NCBI RefSeq assembly: GCF_048128805.1
Contig: NC_136019.1
Span: 15,937,881 to 16,001,880 of the forward strand
DNA: 64,000 nucleotides
Direction: 5' to 3'
Source of the DNA: Centroberyx gerrardi
Taxonomy: Eukaryota > Chordata > Actinopteri > Beryciformes > Berycidae
The notes under the pieces were generated by a model, which searched no databases, was not told the origin of the DNA, and worked only from the letters and a program-made list of their open reading frames with translations. A program made the position numbers and the translations under genes. Positions 49,506 through 61,393 of this stretch are shown here, in pieces (the stretch's first letter is position 1; each line of letters opens with the position of its first letter).

Positions 49506-50135
49506 ACACACACACGCACGCACACACGCACGCACGCACGCATGCACTCACACACACACACACACACACACGTGCTGCACTCCATCAATCCATGTTATCC
49601 GTTAACGTATAGTTCTTATTCAGAGGTGTAGTGCAGCGTATATGCAGGTATAAAGCATATACCTGCATGTGTATGTAAAGTTTTTCCTCTCAAATCTTTA
49701 CAAACAATATTTTAATTAGGTGGCGTTCACAAGAGCATTTGTGATATGTCAAAAAATGGACAATATCTCATGTATTTCAATAAGACCAGTGGTGTAGTGG
49801 TGTCTGGGTAGGTGGGTATACTCAAACTTGCTTGATTTAATCATGACGTTGCCGATTAGGATCATATGAGAGAGATTTGAATCTTTCACTCCCACACACA
49901 TAACGATTACAGCTGCGACTAAACGCCGCGACTACCCTGGCAGACTCTGAAACCTGATGTCAAATAATTGCCAAATCGGGCTTAAAAATAATGTAATGTG
50001 TCCTCTCATAAGAGAACTGTAACTCATAACTGACCATAAGTATTGCAATATTTGTTACATAAACACATAAGCTAACAATACTCGTTTTATGTTATCGCTA
50101 CATAATGAATCTATGGTTTTTCTTTCCTCCATCAG

Positions 50136-50340
50136 GAAGACTATGAGTCAAAACACAACGCCATTTCAGAGGCTATTCGTGAAAATGAACACTTTGTGAA
50201 CGCTATGCTGGCAATAATACAAGGCCTACATGGATGGGAAGGATGAGGATATATCTGCGGAATTTGAGAACATCAAAAAGGAATTGGGAGAAATGAAAGA
50301 GCTGATAAAAATCCTTGAGGAGATTCACGATGAATTCTAA
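50136..50340 (+). pseudogene. Small coiled-coil family, copy 4: last-exon relic
   Basis: An acceptor ATCAG precedes EDYESKHNAISEAIRENEHF, clearly the last exon of the family. Relative to the intact copies an internal stretch covering the FFESIKAF region is missing and the frame shifts. In the shifted frame the end reads KELGEMKELIKILEEIHDEF and stops at the same place as its paralogues. Exons 1 and 2 and the promoter are absent upstream. It is more diverged than the other three copies. Confidence 0.8.
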
Positions 50341-51790
50341 TAGTTTCTATTCCTGTCATTGTTTCTGTCTCTGGTAATGTATCCATGTGTAAAGTCCTCC
50401 TTTTTTATTGAACAAACTTCAGTTTAATATTCTATATTCTCAGTTGTCCTTACTCCCCCTATTACAGAGGCAGGTGGTGAAAACTTTGTCCCACTGGCCA
50501 ACACTGCAGACTGAAACTTGGCTTTTAAACATCAGCCCAACATGTTTTAGTAATATGGGACAAAGTTTGTATTTCAGAGTCAGTAATGCTAATTTCTGTT
50601 TGCTCCTAACTGAACCTTTTGGAACTGAAGTAAAAAAAAAAAAAAAAAAGTCAATGATCTGCCTCAGCATGTCATATGCATATTATTATTTTGTTTCATG
50701 ATGTTTCATCATCTATTATTATGATTTTTTTATGAATGTTCTTTATTTGATTTGTCAACTGCATATATATCCATACAAAAATAATAAATAAATGACTAAA
50801 GTCAAACTATTGATTGGTAAAGATTGATTCTGTTTCTGTTAATAAATGATGAACCTCACATAAAAACAAGAGAGAAAAAACAAAGAATGAGGGAGTGTTC
50901 AAGTCCAGATTCACTTTCAAAACAGTACAAAATAGTGTAGTATAGCACAACTTCTGCTTCAGTGATTTCTGGAACCAACAATCTTTTAGGGACTTCAACT
51001 TGATTTACAAAAAAAAAAAAAATAATAATCATCTCAACTTTATCACCATATCAGAGGCTGAAACACACATAACATGATTGGAAACTTGGTTATCATTTAA
51101 ATGTAGTTTAGTGTTTGAGGAATGAACAATCATTTATCCTTAAAATTAATCCGCAAAAAAACAATATTCAATATATGGTGGAAGTTTTCTGTAATAAAAG
51201 AGACTTGGAAAGTAGAGTTGTCCTTCTGTTGTTTTTATTGTTCGCAAACAAGGCATAAGATGTTCACCCATCAAGTGTGTGGAACAAAAGAGCGCAAAAC
51301 AGTAGTTTGCCTGCAGTATTAAAAAGGTGAAATCCAGTTTACAAAGGGGGCTGGATCACATTCATCAGAAGTGCTAAGATAACAGTTTTGGTGTCTCACA
51401 AAAGACCAGTTCAGCAACATCCTCTAGGCCCAATTACTGAAGACAAGAGACCATTCAACTGAGAATGGCCAGGTTCCGGAGATAAAAGAGCAGTTTGTAA
51501 ATTTCCACACAGAGATGAGCTCTCATGATAATACAAAGAGAGTACAGTAAATATATTAAAGACAGAGTAATATATTAAAGACAGAATAGTATAATAGGTT
51601 AGCAATTTGAGAACATTATTCATTGTACCAATGAAGGAAGGAATAAATTAACCAACTTAACCAACCAACCAGTCAGTCAGTCAGTGTCTATCTCTCAATC
51701 TATTGTTTCATTTCTTGTGTGTGCTGTTGCTCTCTTGGCTGAAGTGAAAGTGAAAGTGGTTTCAAGATTTTAAATGAGGGTAAGGCCCTT
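50341..51790. repeat. Conserved 3' flank of the small-gene family (copy 4)
   Basis: Parallels the reverse complement of 35433-34250 and also 54740-55850 and 63492-64000, including the segment ending with TTGGCTGAAGTGAAAG. This flank links each gene to the next interferon-like promoter. Confidence 0.85.
51746..51755 (+). promoter_or_regulatory. ISRE/IRF-type element upstream of copy 2
   Basis: GAAAGTGAAA in GAAGTGAAAGTGAAAGTGG, identical to the TRIM element at 34273-34282. Here it is about 780 bp from the TATA box, against 100 bp in TRIM. Confidence 0.6.
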
Positions 51791-52486
51791 AAAGGCAGTA
51801 AAAACTGGCAGGCTTCCATCTTACAACAACATGCAAACAACAGTTGATGACTGTTGTCGTGTATATTGCAATCCAAGAGTTTGGACAGAAATTCCATGAA
51901 GAAATAGGGGGAAGTAATGAATTTAAAAAAAAGCCATGTTAAGCAATTGCCCTTTAATTTACCGTTTTTGAAATGACGCTTCTGAAACATTGTTCTGATA
52001 ACGTGTGTTGAAGCCTAAATGCTGTTCGTATTGTGTATGTACCAAACACTAGCAGAAAAACAGAGAGCTGGGTGGAAAAATCTGTCTGGCTTGTTAGACT
52101 ATGGGCTGAGACCAAAAATGGGCTACAGAGCTGCTTCTGTTGGGCTGAGGAACCCTGGTTCAACTATGAAGTTGCTGTATAACCACTGATGGATGAACAT
52201 TTTCTCTGGCCCCAAACCATTAAAAAATAAATTCCAATGTTTCAGCTGCTGTGTCATTGTGTTACTGTCTGGAGGGAACTATGGGAAACATCCACATTAC
52301 TGACTTGTACGAGTAAACATGAAACTTTACATTTGTGTACCATTATTATTACACCAGATATGACCAGATATAACATGGCAATATGACAACATAACAGGTT
52401 CTTCCAGTCACAAAATGTCCTTGAAGGAATGATAAAGTCCCTTGCCCTCCTTTTTGAATATGATTTTATGATTTGATTACAGCTAT
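51791..52486. other. Unidentified insertion between ISRE and TATA box of copy 2
   Basis: Sequence absent from the corresponding interval upstream of TRIM, where the flanks (ATGAGGGTAAG and TATGACAGTAG) are nearly adjacent. No clear terminal repeats were found. Confidence 0.55.
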
Positions 52487-52534
52487 GACAGTAGTTGACA
52501 GCCATCCAGGTACATTCCACTGCCGTGTGTGGAC

Positions 52535-52593
52535 TATAAATACCAGGGGAAGAGAGACTCTGAGGACAGACAGAACAACACAGACAAAACAAG
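52535..52593 (+). promoter_or_regulatory. Core promoter and non-coding first exon upstream of copy 2 (type B)
   Basis: GGACTATAAATACCAGG (TATA 52535-52541), then CAGAACAACACAGACAAAAC and donor AAG|GTGAGT at 52593. It matches the TRIM promoter at 34166, not the type A promoter of copies 1 and 3. The next acceptor is at 53623, before the copy 2 ATG. Confidence 0.68.
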
Positions 52594-52619
52594 GTGAGTG
52601 ATGAAAATCATGAAATGAT

Positions 52620-53623
52620 TGTCTTTTATGCATTTCTAATTGTATTGTAATTTATAGTTAAAATATTGATGAACTTGTAATTAGTTTTAGTATTAGTGTT
52701 TGTATTACAACTAGAATTAGTATAAGTTCGAGTATTATTATTATTATTATTATTATTAGTGGTAGCATTAGCATTGACATTAGTATTGATATTATTAATA
52801 GTTATGAGTATTAGTGTTAGAAATATTACTTCTAGTATTATTGTTACTGTTATCATTGGTAGTAGTAGTAGCTGTAGTAGTGACAGCATTATAATTTATA
52901 TCTCTATTAGTATTAGCATTTGTGTTGATATTAGTTTTAGTTCTAGCATTAGCAATAGTGTTAGTAGTACTATTACTATTAGTATTAGTTTTAATATTAG
53001 TATCAGTGTTTGTATTATAATTAGTGTTTATTAATGAAGTAAATTAATGGATTTCTGGTGTAAAATAAGCCCATCCACTAGGTGATGCCTGAGTAAAGAG
53101 CAGACAGAGACAAGACAGTTCTGGTCAATGCTTTTATATTGAAATATTCAGGCAGGGGGTTACAGAGGTAAAATCCTTAGTTCTTCACATTCATTTGGTT
53201 ATAGATTTTGAATGAGTTGAGAAGTTGATATTGGTTTTTTTTAAATAGAAAGAAAAGACAGTTGGAACAACATTATCAATATTATCATGGTGATGTATAT
53301 AACAACTGAATTGGTATATGGTAATAGGTGGGTGATTAGCAATTGAGCTAATTAGACATTGACAAGCAACTCATCATGCCAAACCTAGCATTTAAAACAC
53401 ATGAAAACTGTTCACATCATAAAAACGTGATTACATACCGTACATCAACTCAAGTACATAAACAATGTTTCAATTAGGAAAGAAATCAAGCTGCGCTCCT
53501 CTACGTAACTGTGAATAGGGCTACATATCATTCTGGGGAGGCGGGGGGTAATTTACTGTACTCTGCTCTCTGTCTGTCTACCTGTCTGCTTTACTCATAT
53601 GACCATTTTCCACACCTCTATAG
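52620..53623. other. 5' intron of copy 2
   Basis: Contains 400 bases of imperfect TTAGTA/ATT trinucleotide-like sequence (52640-53040), then unique sequence. The TTAA-flanked MITE found in the 5' introns of copies 1 and 3 is absent. Confidence 0.55.
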
Positions 53624-53635
53624 GACAGAACAGTG

Positions 53636-54739
53636 ATGGCAGCAGCAGGTTCAGCCTTGGGCAGAAACAGGGGAGTGGCTGGCAGTGGTTTCAGACCCAC
53701 CAGAGGCCTGTACTTGATATTCAGCCTGCTGTGTCTGGTGGGTCTTGCCAATTCACTGGGAAAGGGCACACAGGTAAATACATTGTTGCTTACCCTTCCT
53801 GTACAATATGAGTATATGAAATTGCACAGATATTTGCCAAAATCAACACCAGAGTAAAGGAGAGATGTAAGGTACATTGAAAGAAAGATATGCCCAGGCT
53901 TGAGAATTCAGTGCATGGTCTTGTCATGGTTTAGCTCCACTCAGCCTCTCAGATGGCAGAGTGAATAAATATACAGTCATCCTGAGTTATTGACTTCATG
54001 GCAGCTTGTAGCGGCCCCTCACCCTGTCAAGAAGACTTAATGTTGGCATATCCTTTAATTTGTCAGTGACCTGCAGTTGTTTATCTGCTGATTTTCACTC
54101 TTAATTTGCAGGATATGCTCAAGGAGGCACTTCAGAACATGGAGCAAAAAGTCCAGTCTGAAAAGGTGAGTTAATCAGTCTCCATTTTGCTCAAATGTTG
54201 GATGAATGGCCTAGAGAATCAGTTATATGTGCTGAAAGTAATTAAAATACTATTTGTAAATGTTTGAAAGGAAAAACTGCATTTTTCACGTCAGACCATC
54301 TACAGCTATGCTGGTTGGCTAAGAGAGGTGTAATTCATTCATAAGTGACCATAAGTATTGCAATGTTTGTTGCATAACATAACATAATGTAACGTAACCT
54401 AGTGATACTTATTTTATGGTATTGTTATATAATGAATCTATGTTTTTTTCTTTCTCCCATCAGGAAAACTATTATTCAAAACACAGCGTCCTTTCAGAGG
54501 TTATGAATGAAAATGAGCGCTATCTGAACACTATGCTGGCACTAATGGAGAGAGGTCCACCTGAGTTGAAATCACAGCAGGCATTTTTTGAGTCAATCAA
54601 GGTCTTCAGCGAGACAATCAAGACTTTCATGGATGGGGTGGAGGAGCATACAGCTGCAGGATTTGAGAACCTCGAAAATAAATTGGAAAGTACGAAAGAG
54701 CTGCTAAAAAGCCTTGAGGAGGATCATGATGAATTCTAA
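53636..54739 (+). CDS. Small membrane-anchored coiled-coil protein, copy 2
   Basis: Exons 53636-53773, 54112-54165 and 54464-54739 give 155 aa with the same layout as copy 1: basic N-terminus, hydrophobic segment GLYLIFSLLCLVGLANSL, then a heptad-like charged region ending EEDHDEF. The second exon reads DMLKEALQNMEQKVQSEK. All three exon junctions are phase 0. Differences from copy 1 in the last exon are mild (V to L, A to T, A to V, D to E, R to K). The ATG at 53636 is chosen because it is conserved in all intact copies. The coding exons join the type B promoter at 52535, so this copy may be expressed like TRIM. The function is unknown. Confidence 0.78.
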
Positions 54740-55850
54740 CAGTTTCCATTCCTGTCATTGTTTCTGTCTCTGATACTGTATCCATGTGTGAAGTCCTTCT
54801 GTTTTGTTGTCCAACCTCAGTTTAATATTCTATATTCTCAGTTGTCCTTACTCCCCCTATTACAGAGGCAGGTGGTGAAAACTTTGTCCCACTGGCCAAC
54901 ACTGCAGACTGAAACTCGGCTTTTAAACATCAGCCCAACATGTTTTAGTAATATGGGACAAAGTTTGTATTTCAGAGTCAGTAATGCTAATTTGTGTTTT
55001 CCTCCTAACTGAACCTTTTGGAACTGAAGTAAAAAAATAAAAAAATAAAAAAAATAGCAACGATCTGCTTCAGCATGTCATATGCACATTATAATTATAC
55101 ATATTTAGTAATATAAGGTTTATTTGTGTTTGCTTTTCATATTTTCTTTTTTCTATTACTTTACATAGCTCACACCTTAACAGACAAAGCTGAGTGATTT
55201 AGTAATAAATATCTTAAATGCATTTGGATGTTTGTTTCTTGAAGATCTGTTATTAGGAATTATTGATTTGTCAACTGCATATATCCATACAAAAATAATA
55301 AATGACTAAAGTCAAACTATTTATTGGTAAAGATTGATTCTGTTTCTGTTAATAAATGATGAACCTCACATGGAAACAAGAGAGAAGAAAAGAGAGGAAA
55401 GAAAGAAAAACAAAGAATGAGGGAGTGTTCAAGTCCAGATTCACTCTCAAAATATCGTGTAGTATAGCACAACTTCTGCTTCAGTGATTTCTGGAACCAC
55501 AACAATCTTTTATTTCTTACATGGGACCTCAAATTGATTTATAAAAATAATAATAATAATCTCGACTTGTTTTGTATTCATTCCTCACCATATCAGAGAC
55601 TGAACCACACATAAAATTATAGAAAACTTGCAAAAAGCAATATTCAATAGGTGAGCAATTTTGGATCATTATCTTTTCACTGAATACAACTCACATTCAA
55701 GAAAAAGGAAGGAATGAATGAACCAACCAAGTGAGTGGGTTGTGTCCTTTTCTTTCTCTGTCTCTTAATCTATTGTTTTGTTTCTTGTGCGTGCTGTTGC
55801 CCTCTTGGCTGAAGAAAGAAAGTGTTTTCAAGATTTTAAATGGAGGTAAA
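54740..55850. repeat. Conserved 3' flank of the small-gene family (copy 2)
   Basis: Same 3' UTR and flank as behind copies 1, 3 and 4. Near 55810-55830 the interferon-like motif has decayed to GAAGAAAGAAAGTG and no promoter follows. Confidence 0.85.
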
Positions 55851-55864
55851 AGGAACTTAAAGGC

Positions 55865-56210
55865 ACTTAAAGGAATAGTTCACCCAAAAATGAAAATTCA
55901 GTCATTATCTACTCACCCCCATGGCAGCTGAAACTCTGGTGAAGTTTGTTAGTCCATACATCAGGCCCTGAGCTCCACAGCAGAACGGAGTAGAAGCCTT
56001 CTCCAAAACAATTGAAGTTGCTGGGGACCTGACTTGACCTGACTTCACGGTGAAAAAAATAACAGAAAATAACCATAAAATGGCTCCATGCAGCTTGTCC
56101 AGCATAATGCAAGCCTCCGGAAGCCAAACGATCCCAAAGTGACTTGAAAAGACAGACATTTACACCATTATTTAGCTGAAATCGCCACTCTAGCTGTTAT
56201 TTCAAAATAC
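55865..56210. repeat. Dispersed repeat starting GGAATAGTTCACCCAAAAA
   Basis: The opening GGAATAGTTCACCCAAAAA followed by GAAAATTC..TCATTA..ACTCACC is familiar from a very common teleost repeat. No inverted right end (GTGAACTATTCC) was found, so it is truncated. Confidence 0.55.
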
Positions 56211-56437
56211 GTCACGTTTGCGCACACCCCGGCCTCGATAGGTAAGACCAGAGCCATATAGAGAAAAAAAAAATGAAAAAAATATGAAGAATTGAAGCAC
56301 CTAAAGCATTTATCAGAGATAACAAGAGCAGCAGACTGTACAGAGCATAGAGATAAGAGCAAGAACTAGACAGACTAGAGAAGAAAGCCTGCCTCGAACC
56401 ACTGACCCTTGCCTGGCTGGACACCAGGCAACACTAA

Positions 56438-57172
56438 AGCCTGATTTATGGTAGGGCGCTCGACACCTTTGATAAGTGTCGCTCAACAGAAATGACGTAT
56501 TTTCAACAGAAAAAAGTGTCTCTCGACACTTTCCCAACATGTCGCGCACCTGGAGAATTTTGTTAAGTCGCGGACACCGTCACATTTTGTCGCGCAATGT
56601 GATTGGGTAGTCACATTGCGTCACACTAACGTCGCCATGGAGATTGTAGTTTTCACTGAACTGAACGTCCTTACTGATATTTTGGTCTGTAACTTTTTTG
56701 TCCTTGCTTAATTAACTAGTTTAATTAGTTTAGCTCGCAGCAAATATGGAGGGTATAGATGAAAGACTGGCAGAACAAGTTAAGACAGTATCGCCACCTG
56801 TATGATTCTTCAATGAAAGAATACAAAGATGTGCAGATGGCATTAACGTTGTGGAAAGAGACTGCCGATACCCTGAATATCAATATGTTGGACTGCAAAC
56901 GTCGGTGGAAAAATCTACGGGACAGGTAGGTTTACTATCCTTGATATCTTTATTGGTCAGACGAAAATGTTACAGTAGGCTAAACAATACCCACTCGGTG
57001 GTCGAGAAGATTATTCTGTATCATGGAAGTTTAACGTTAGGATAGCGTCTGGTTACCATGGAGAGGACTGAAAACTTTCGCCGAAGCATAGATTACAAAT
57101 GTCGCGCGGCTCTTTATTTTCTGTCGAGCGACACTTATCAAAGGTGTCGAGCGCCCTACCATAACTCAGGCT
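56438..57172 (+). mobile_element. PIF/Harbinger-type element with MADF-like exon remnant
   Basis: The ends AGCCTGATTTATGGTAGGGC and its near-perfect reverse complement (about 50 bp TIRs, with GCTCGACACCTTTGATAAGT) are flanked by TAA (56435-56437, 57173-57175), the TWA target duplication of PIF/Harbinger. Inside, 56745-56930 encodes pieces ending DCKRRWKNLRD before a donor GTAGGT, like the MADF/Myb-type protein of Harbinger elements, but with a stop and frameshift. Confidence 0.82.
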
Positions 57173-57256
57173 TAACCCTGCACTCGCCGCATATTATCAG
57201 GTCAGTCACACACCTCCCTGAAATCAGTTTTTCTAGGGTGGGATGTCTGCTCTCTC

Positions 57257-57372
57257 AGTCAGTCAGTCAGTCAGTCAGTCGCTCACTCACTCACTCACTC
57301 ACTCACTCACTCACTCAACCACTCACTCAACCACTCATTCAACCACTCAACCACTCACTCACTCACTCAGTG
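57257..57372. repeat. TCAG and ACTC tetranucleotide arrays
   Basis: Five or six TCAG units then about 20 ACTC-type units with CCACTCAA interruptions, immediately after the Harbinger-type element. Confidence 0.85.
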
Positions 57373-57579
57373 GTTGAATAACCTGTAGTTGACGCTACCG
57401 GTCCTATTTATAGCAGCAGCAAGGGAAGGATTTGTGACAGCACTGGTGATGGCACAATGCCTGTGGATAACATATTACGTTATGACCATGTAAGGCAATA
57501 TAGCCTGGCTTTCCCTATAGGCTCCACATACTTTGTAACTGTGTAAGGCAATATGGGCCTTATAGGCCTTATCACCCAC

Positions 57580-57706
57580 TCACTCAAGCCATTGAGTGAG
57601 TGAGTGAGTGAGTGAGTGAATTGAACGAGTGCTTCTGACACTGAACAAGTGCTTCTGACACTGAACAAGTGCTTCTGACACTGAACAAGTGCTGAACGAC
57701 TGCTTC
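57580..57706. repeat. GAGT array and 20-bp minisatellite
   Basis: CACTCACTCAAGCCATTGAG begins a small palindrome leading into GAGT repeats, then three to four tandem copies of TGAACAAGTGCTTCTGACAC. Confidence 0.8.
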
Positions 57707-57927
57707 AGGAGAACACATTCAGTTGCATCATTTTAGGCATTTTTTCCTGGATTTTGGCTAGGGTCTATGTGTTAATTTCTTGATATTTCCCTGTATATTT
57801 CCAACTGAGATCAGATCTTGGAAGGATCACATGTTGCAGTAGCCTGAAGTTTGTGTTTAGTGATACCTTCTTCCCTGGTTAGAAGTGGATTACCACAAAA
57901 TGTAACCAAGCAAAATTAAAGAATTAA

Positions 57928-58919
57928 AGCCTCTGGAAACCCAAATCCACAATAACCTTCTAACTGTAATGTAATTTAGGGTCTTATGTACATAATAGTA
58001 AGCATCTAAAAAGTATTAGAAATTAGTTTCAATCCAAATTCGAAATATTGTCATTTAAGTTTTTGTAAACTTTCCTGATATTGGGTTTGAATTGGGCGTG
58101 GTTATGCTCGGACATTTATTACGCAATTAATTCCGTGAACCAATCATAAAAAAATCACATCAGTTGTCAGTTGTTGTTGAGCGAAAAAGAAACAGATGCA
58201 ACAAAACCTCTCTTCACTGGTGAGTCGAGTCAAACTAGTGTAGCCGCTCAGAGCTGTATGGTGGAGAGATGCAGATGACTCGCGCGCGTGTGTGACGCCC
58301 GTGTTTTCTTTTTTTCTTGTGAAGAATAAATCCCACAGATCCTCAACTCCGGTGTGTGTCTCACTCACTAGCTACACAACACAACGCAGAACAACGAGAG
58401 CAGAAATCCGTCTGCTACACTAGCATGTAGAGAAGATGTCCGCTAGCTGTGATGCTAATTTTCGCTATGTTCAACTCCATTGAGTTATGCTAAAAGCGTT
58501 AGCGATCTAAAAGTCCGCTAGCTGCAATCGAGTTTTTACTAAAAGTATTAGCTCTCTGAACTAATTATTTTGGTTGGTTATGAATGAAATTGTGATTGTG
58601 AAACTGAAGTGAACTGCCTATGTTGTACAACAGAAGTTTGTGAATTGGAGCATTAAGTTGATTTCATAGTCCTCTTAAGAAGCCAGAGTCCTCTTAAGAA
58701 GAAGAAGAAGCCAGGGAGATGTCAATCAAAACGTGATCTGCCACGCCCACACAGTCTTGAGAAATGGTCTAAACAGCAAAATGAGCTGTTTTTTGAACTA
58801 GGTTTTCTAATAGTTATGAACGTTTATTTTCACTCAGATTTTTGTGGATGCTTAATGAGACACTCGACTTTGATATCATATATGCATTTTTACTATTTCA
58901 AGCCACATTTTCAGAGGCT
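57928..58919. mobile_element. TTAA-flanked transposon, 992 bp, with visible empty site
   Basis: The ends AGCCTCTGGAAAC and TTTTCAGAGGCT are inverted repeats, flanked by TTAA at 57924-57927 and 58920-58923. The paralogous segment has a single uninterrupted site GATTAAGAATAAAAG (TTAA at 48318-48321), which proves insertion. No transposase frame recognised. Confidence 0.9.
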
Positions 58920-59318
58920 TTAAGAATAAAAGATAGAAGACATAAATCAACTGTCAAGAGATGAAGGTGAAGGGAGTGGCTAGGCTACAGAGACCAAACA
59001 CACACTGGCACACATCCAGAGCACATGTGAGACATGATACCAGTGGTAACTTGCCTGGTGGCAACTGTGGCTTCTGTTCCCAGTATCTCACACACCCTCA
59101 ATGACAAACAAAATGATTTGCATTTGATTTGATTAAACAACTCATGTAAATCCACCTCATATCTGTTTCCCATACAGTAATTGTTTACCACTGCTCTTTA
59201 TGGTGTGTTGGAAAAACACACCTGAAATTGAAAAAGTGCAGTGAGAATGATGGAAGCAGTTCAGATATTTCAAATCACTGACCTCCAATAGAATGAAGTG
59301 TGATTCCAAGAAAATGAC

Positions 59319-59350
<32 letters not shown>

Positions 59351-59470
59351 AGTGAAAACTAGCTTAGTGCTGGTTTCAGGCTTGCCACCTGTTCTGTCTG
59401 TGAAGGTGACCAATGTAACAGCTTAGAGTATCAAACCCAAACATATCAATTGTACAGTGCACCCCCCACA

Positions 59471-59514
<44 letters not shown>

Positions 59515-59996
59515 AACAGAGTATCAATATAGTCTCTCTCTCTCTCTCTTGCACACACACACACTCAGACACATGCACAGTCCCATAAGATTCAATTAAA
59601 AAACTGCGTAATTTTTTTTACCAGTAAGAACATAGAAGTGACGGGCAAAAATAAAATGAGTTACTATAGGTAACTGTAAAAACTAGATTACTAGTAAAAA
59701 TGGAAATCTGACTAGTAAAAACCAATACCTAACATTAAATTAGAACTAGTATCTATTTTATAGCAACTAGTAAATAGCGACTAGTAGCTGACAGAATAGT
59801 GACTAGTACTATTTTAGTAGTTTTTTTCATTTAGCATGTTTGTGTTCACATGTGGCCAAATGTGTATGTATGTGGTGGAAAAAAAGTCATATATAGCAAA
59901 TATAGCAATGCCCCATCTTTTTTAACTCCACTATCTGATGCTGGTATATTCCTGTAAAGTGAAACTGTCAAAGCACTTTGGTCTTGTGATTTCAAA

Positions 59997-60006
59997 GAAA
60001 GTGAAA
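59997..60006 (+). promoter_or_regulatory. ISRE/IRF-type element upstream of copy 3
   Basis: GAAAGTGAAA, 200 bp upstream of the copy 3 TATA box and in the same context as 49407. Confidence 0.65.
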
Positions 60007-60205
60007 GTGAAGAGGCAGGTAGAGGAGGGATGCGAAGCAGTGGAGGCTAAATGAAACCTATGGAGCCATATACTTCAAAAACAGTGGTTTGTACATCCTG
60101 CACACACACACACACACACACACACCCAAGCACACACAGACACACACACAAACACACACACACACACACCAGTCAGTCATACCATGGGGGAGGTGCAACC
60201 ATGAG

Positions 60206-60295
60206 TATATAAATTGTTTTATGGTGCATTGTCTCCCACTTTTTTTTCATCATCACCTACCGCTCTTTCTCTCCATTTGCATCACACGGATACAG
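60206..60295 (+). promoter_or_regulatory. Core promoter and non-coding first exon of copy 3 (type A)
   Basis: GAGTATATAAATT gives a TATA box at 60206-60213; the leader ends GGATACAG|GTAAGG at 60295. Homologous to 37692-37603 of copy 1. The leader joins an acceptor at 61365. Confidence 0.72.
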
Positions 60296-60642
60296 GTAAG
60301 GTGCTGGAAGATGGTAAATACTGTAGGCATGCTTTAATACTGCATCTTTCATGCTTTAATACTGAAACTTTTAAAAGCTAATTCCAAATAGGTTTAAATA
60401 CTTTAAAAATAATCAACATGAAAAATAATCAGCACAAAAAGAAAACACGCAGCATTCCTGTTACTTTATTTGTTGATTGTTCAAAGCTTGTTCTGTAATT
60501 TTTGTTTCAGTCTCACAGACTGTAATTTTTTATTTGCTAGGTATCTGTCTGTTATTTTTAAAGTGAAATTTATAACAACAGAAACAGTATTATCAGTATC
60601 AGTATTTAAAGAAAAATCCAAACTATGTTGTCAGGCTCTTAA

Positions 60643-61169
60643 AGGGGAATGCCGCCCATTTTTCTGAGTGTCTCCATCCGAAGGAGCCCAATAATTCTGA
60701 AGTGCTATTTGTTTTACAAAAGAAAAGATATTTTTGTCTCAGGAAGATCCACCAATATTTTCTGTTTTTGCAAGTATTTCACTGCTATGCTGGATGGTTG
60801 GGTTTGGAAATGAGCATGTGCTACATCAACCACAATGACACCGACAAACCAACATGCAGGAAGAGGAAGGGAAAGTGATCAGACTATCAAAAGTCGAAGG
60901 CAGAGGGAATTTCCACCTTCAGACACTGAAAGATGTAAAAAGGAGGGTTAAAAAACCTAAATATAAAAATAATAAATCATTAACCTTGGTGATGGTGAGA
61001 GGCGCACATGCACAGCTGTTTGTCTCGCAAAATATACTTGCAAAAGCAGACAACACTGGTGGATCTTCTTCAGACACAAATGCTTTTTCATTTACAGAAC
61101 AGGTTCAGGCCTTAGATCCAAACTTCCACTGACATTACATTGTACTGAAAAGTTGAAAAGCATTCCCCT
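60643..61169. mobile_element. TTAA-flanked MITE in the 5' intron of copy 3
   Basis: Ends AGGGGAATGC and GCATTCCCCT with TTAA on both sides (60639-60642, 61170-61173). It is the counterpart of the element at 36689-37278 in copy 1, so it was present before those copies separated. Confidence 0.82.
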
Positions 61170-61393
61170 TTAAAGAAAAAACGTATTCATCACTTCAGCA
61201 TTAATGTGACTGTACCAGGCCAAACTACATTGCATTACCTAAACTACACTGTAGACATATTGATAGTGATTTTATATTGCCAATGGGGGGTGGGGGGTTG
61301 ATCAGCTATACTGCTGTGTCTGTTACCACCACTTTACTCACCATGACCTTTCCTTACCCCTACAGCTGAGCTAATCCTCCAGCCAGAACAGCG

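Larger units (their letters stand above)
57772..60098. repeat. Segmental duplication, right copy (pairs with 48168-49505)
   Basis: Collinear with the left copy, with the 57928-58919 insertion and altered microsatellites. It leads directly into the type A promoter of copy 3. Confidence 0.92.

Noticed and set aside
54758-55012. 84-codon frame just after the stop in three copies (also 35161-35415 -, 63510-63764 +)
   Set aside because: It is preserved in all intact copies, but the whole 3' UTR is nearly identical between them, so the open frame is not independent evidence of coding.
57120-57690. Tetranucleotide arrays resembling a CRISPR-like direct repeat pattern
   Set aside because: Units are 4 or 20 bp with no unique spacers; plain tandem repeats in a vertebrate genome.
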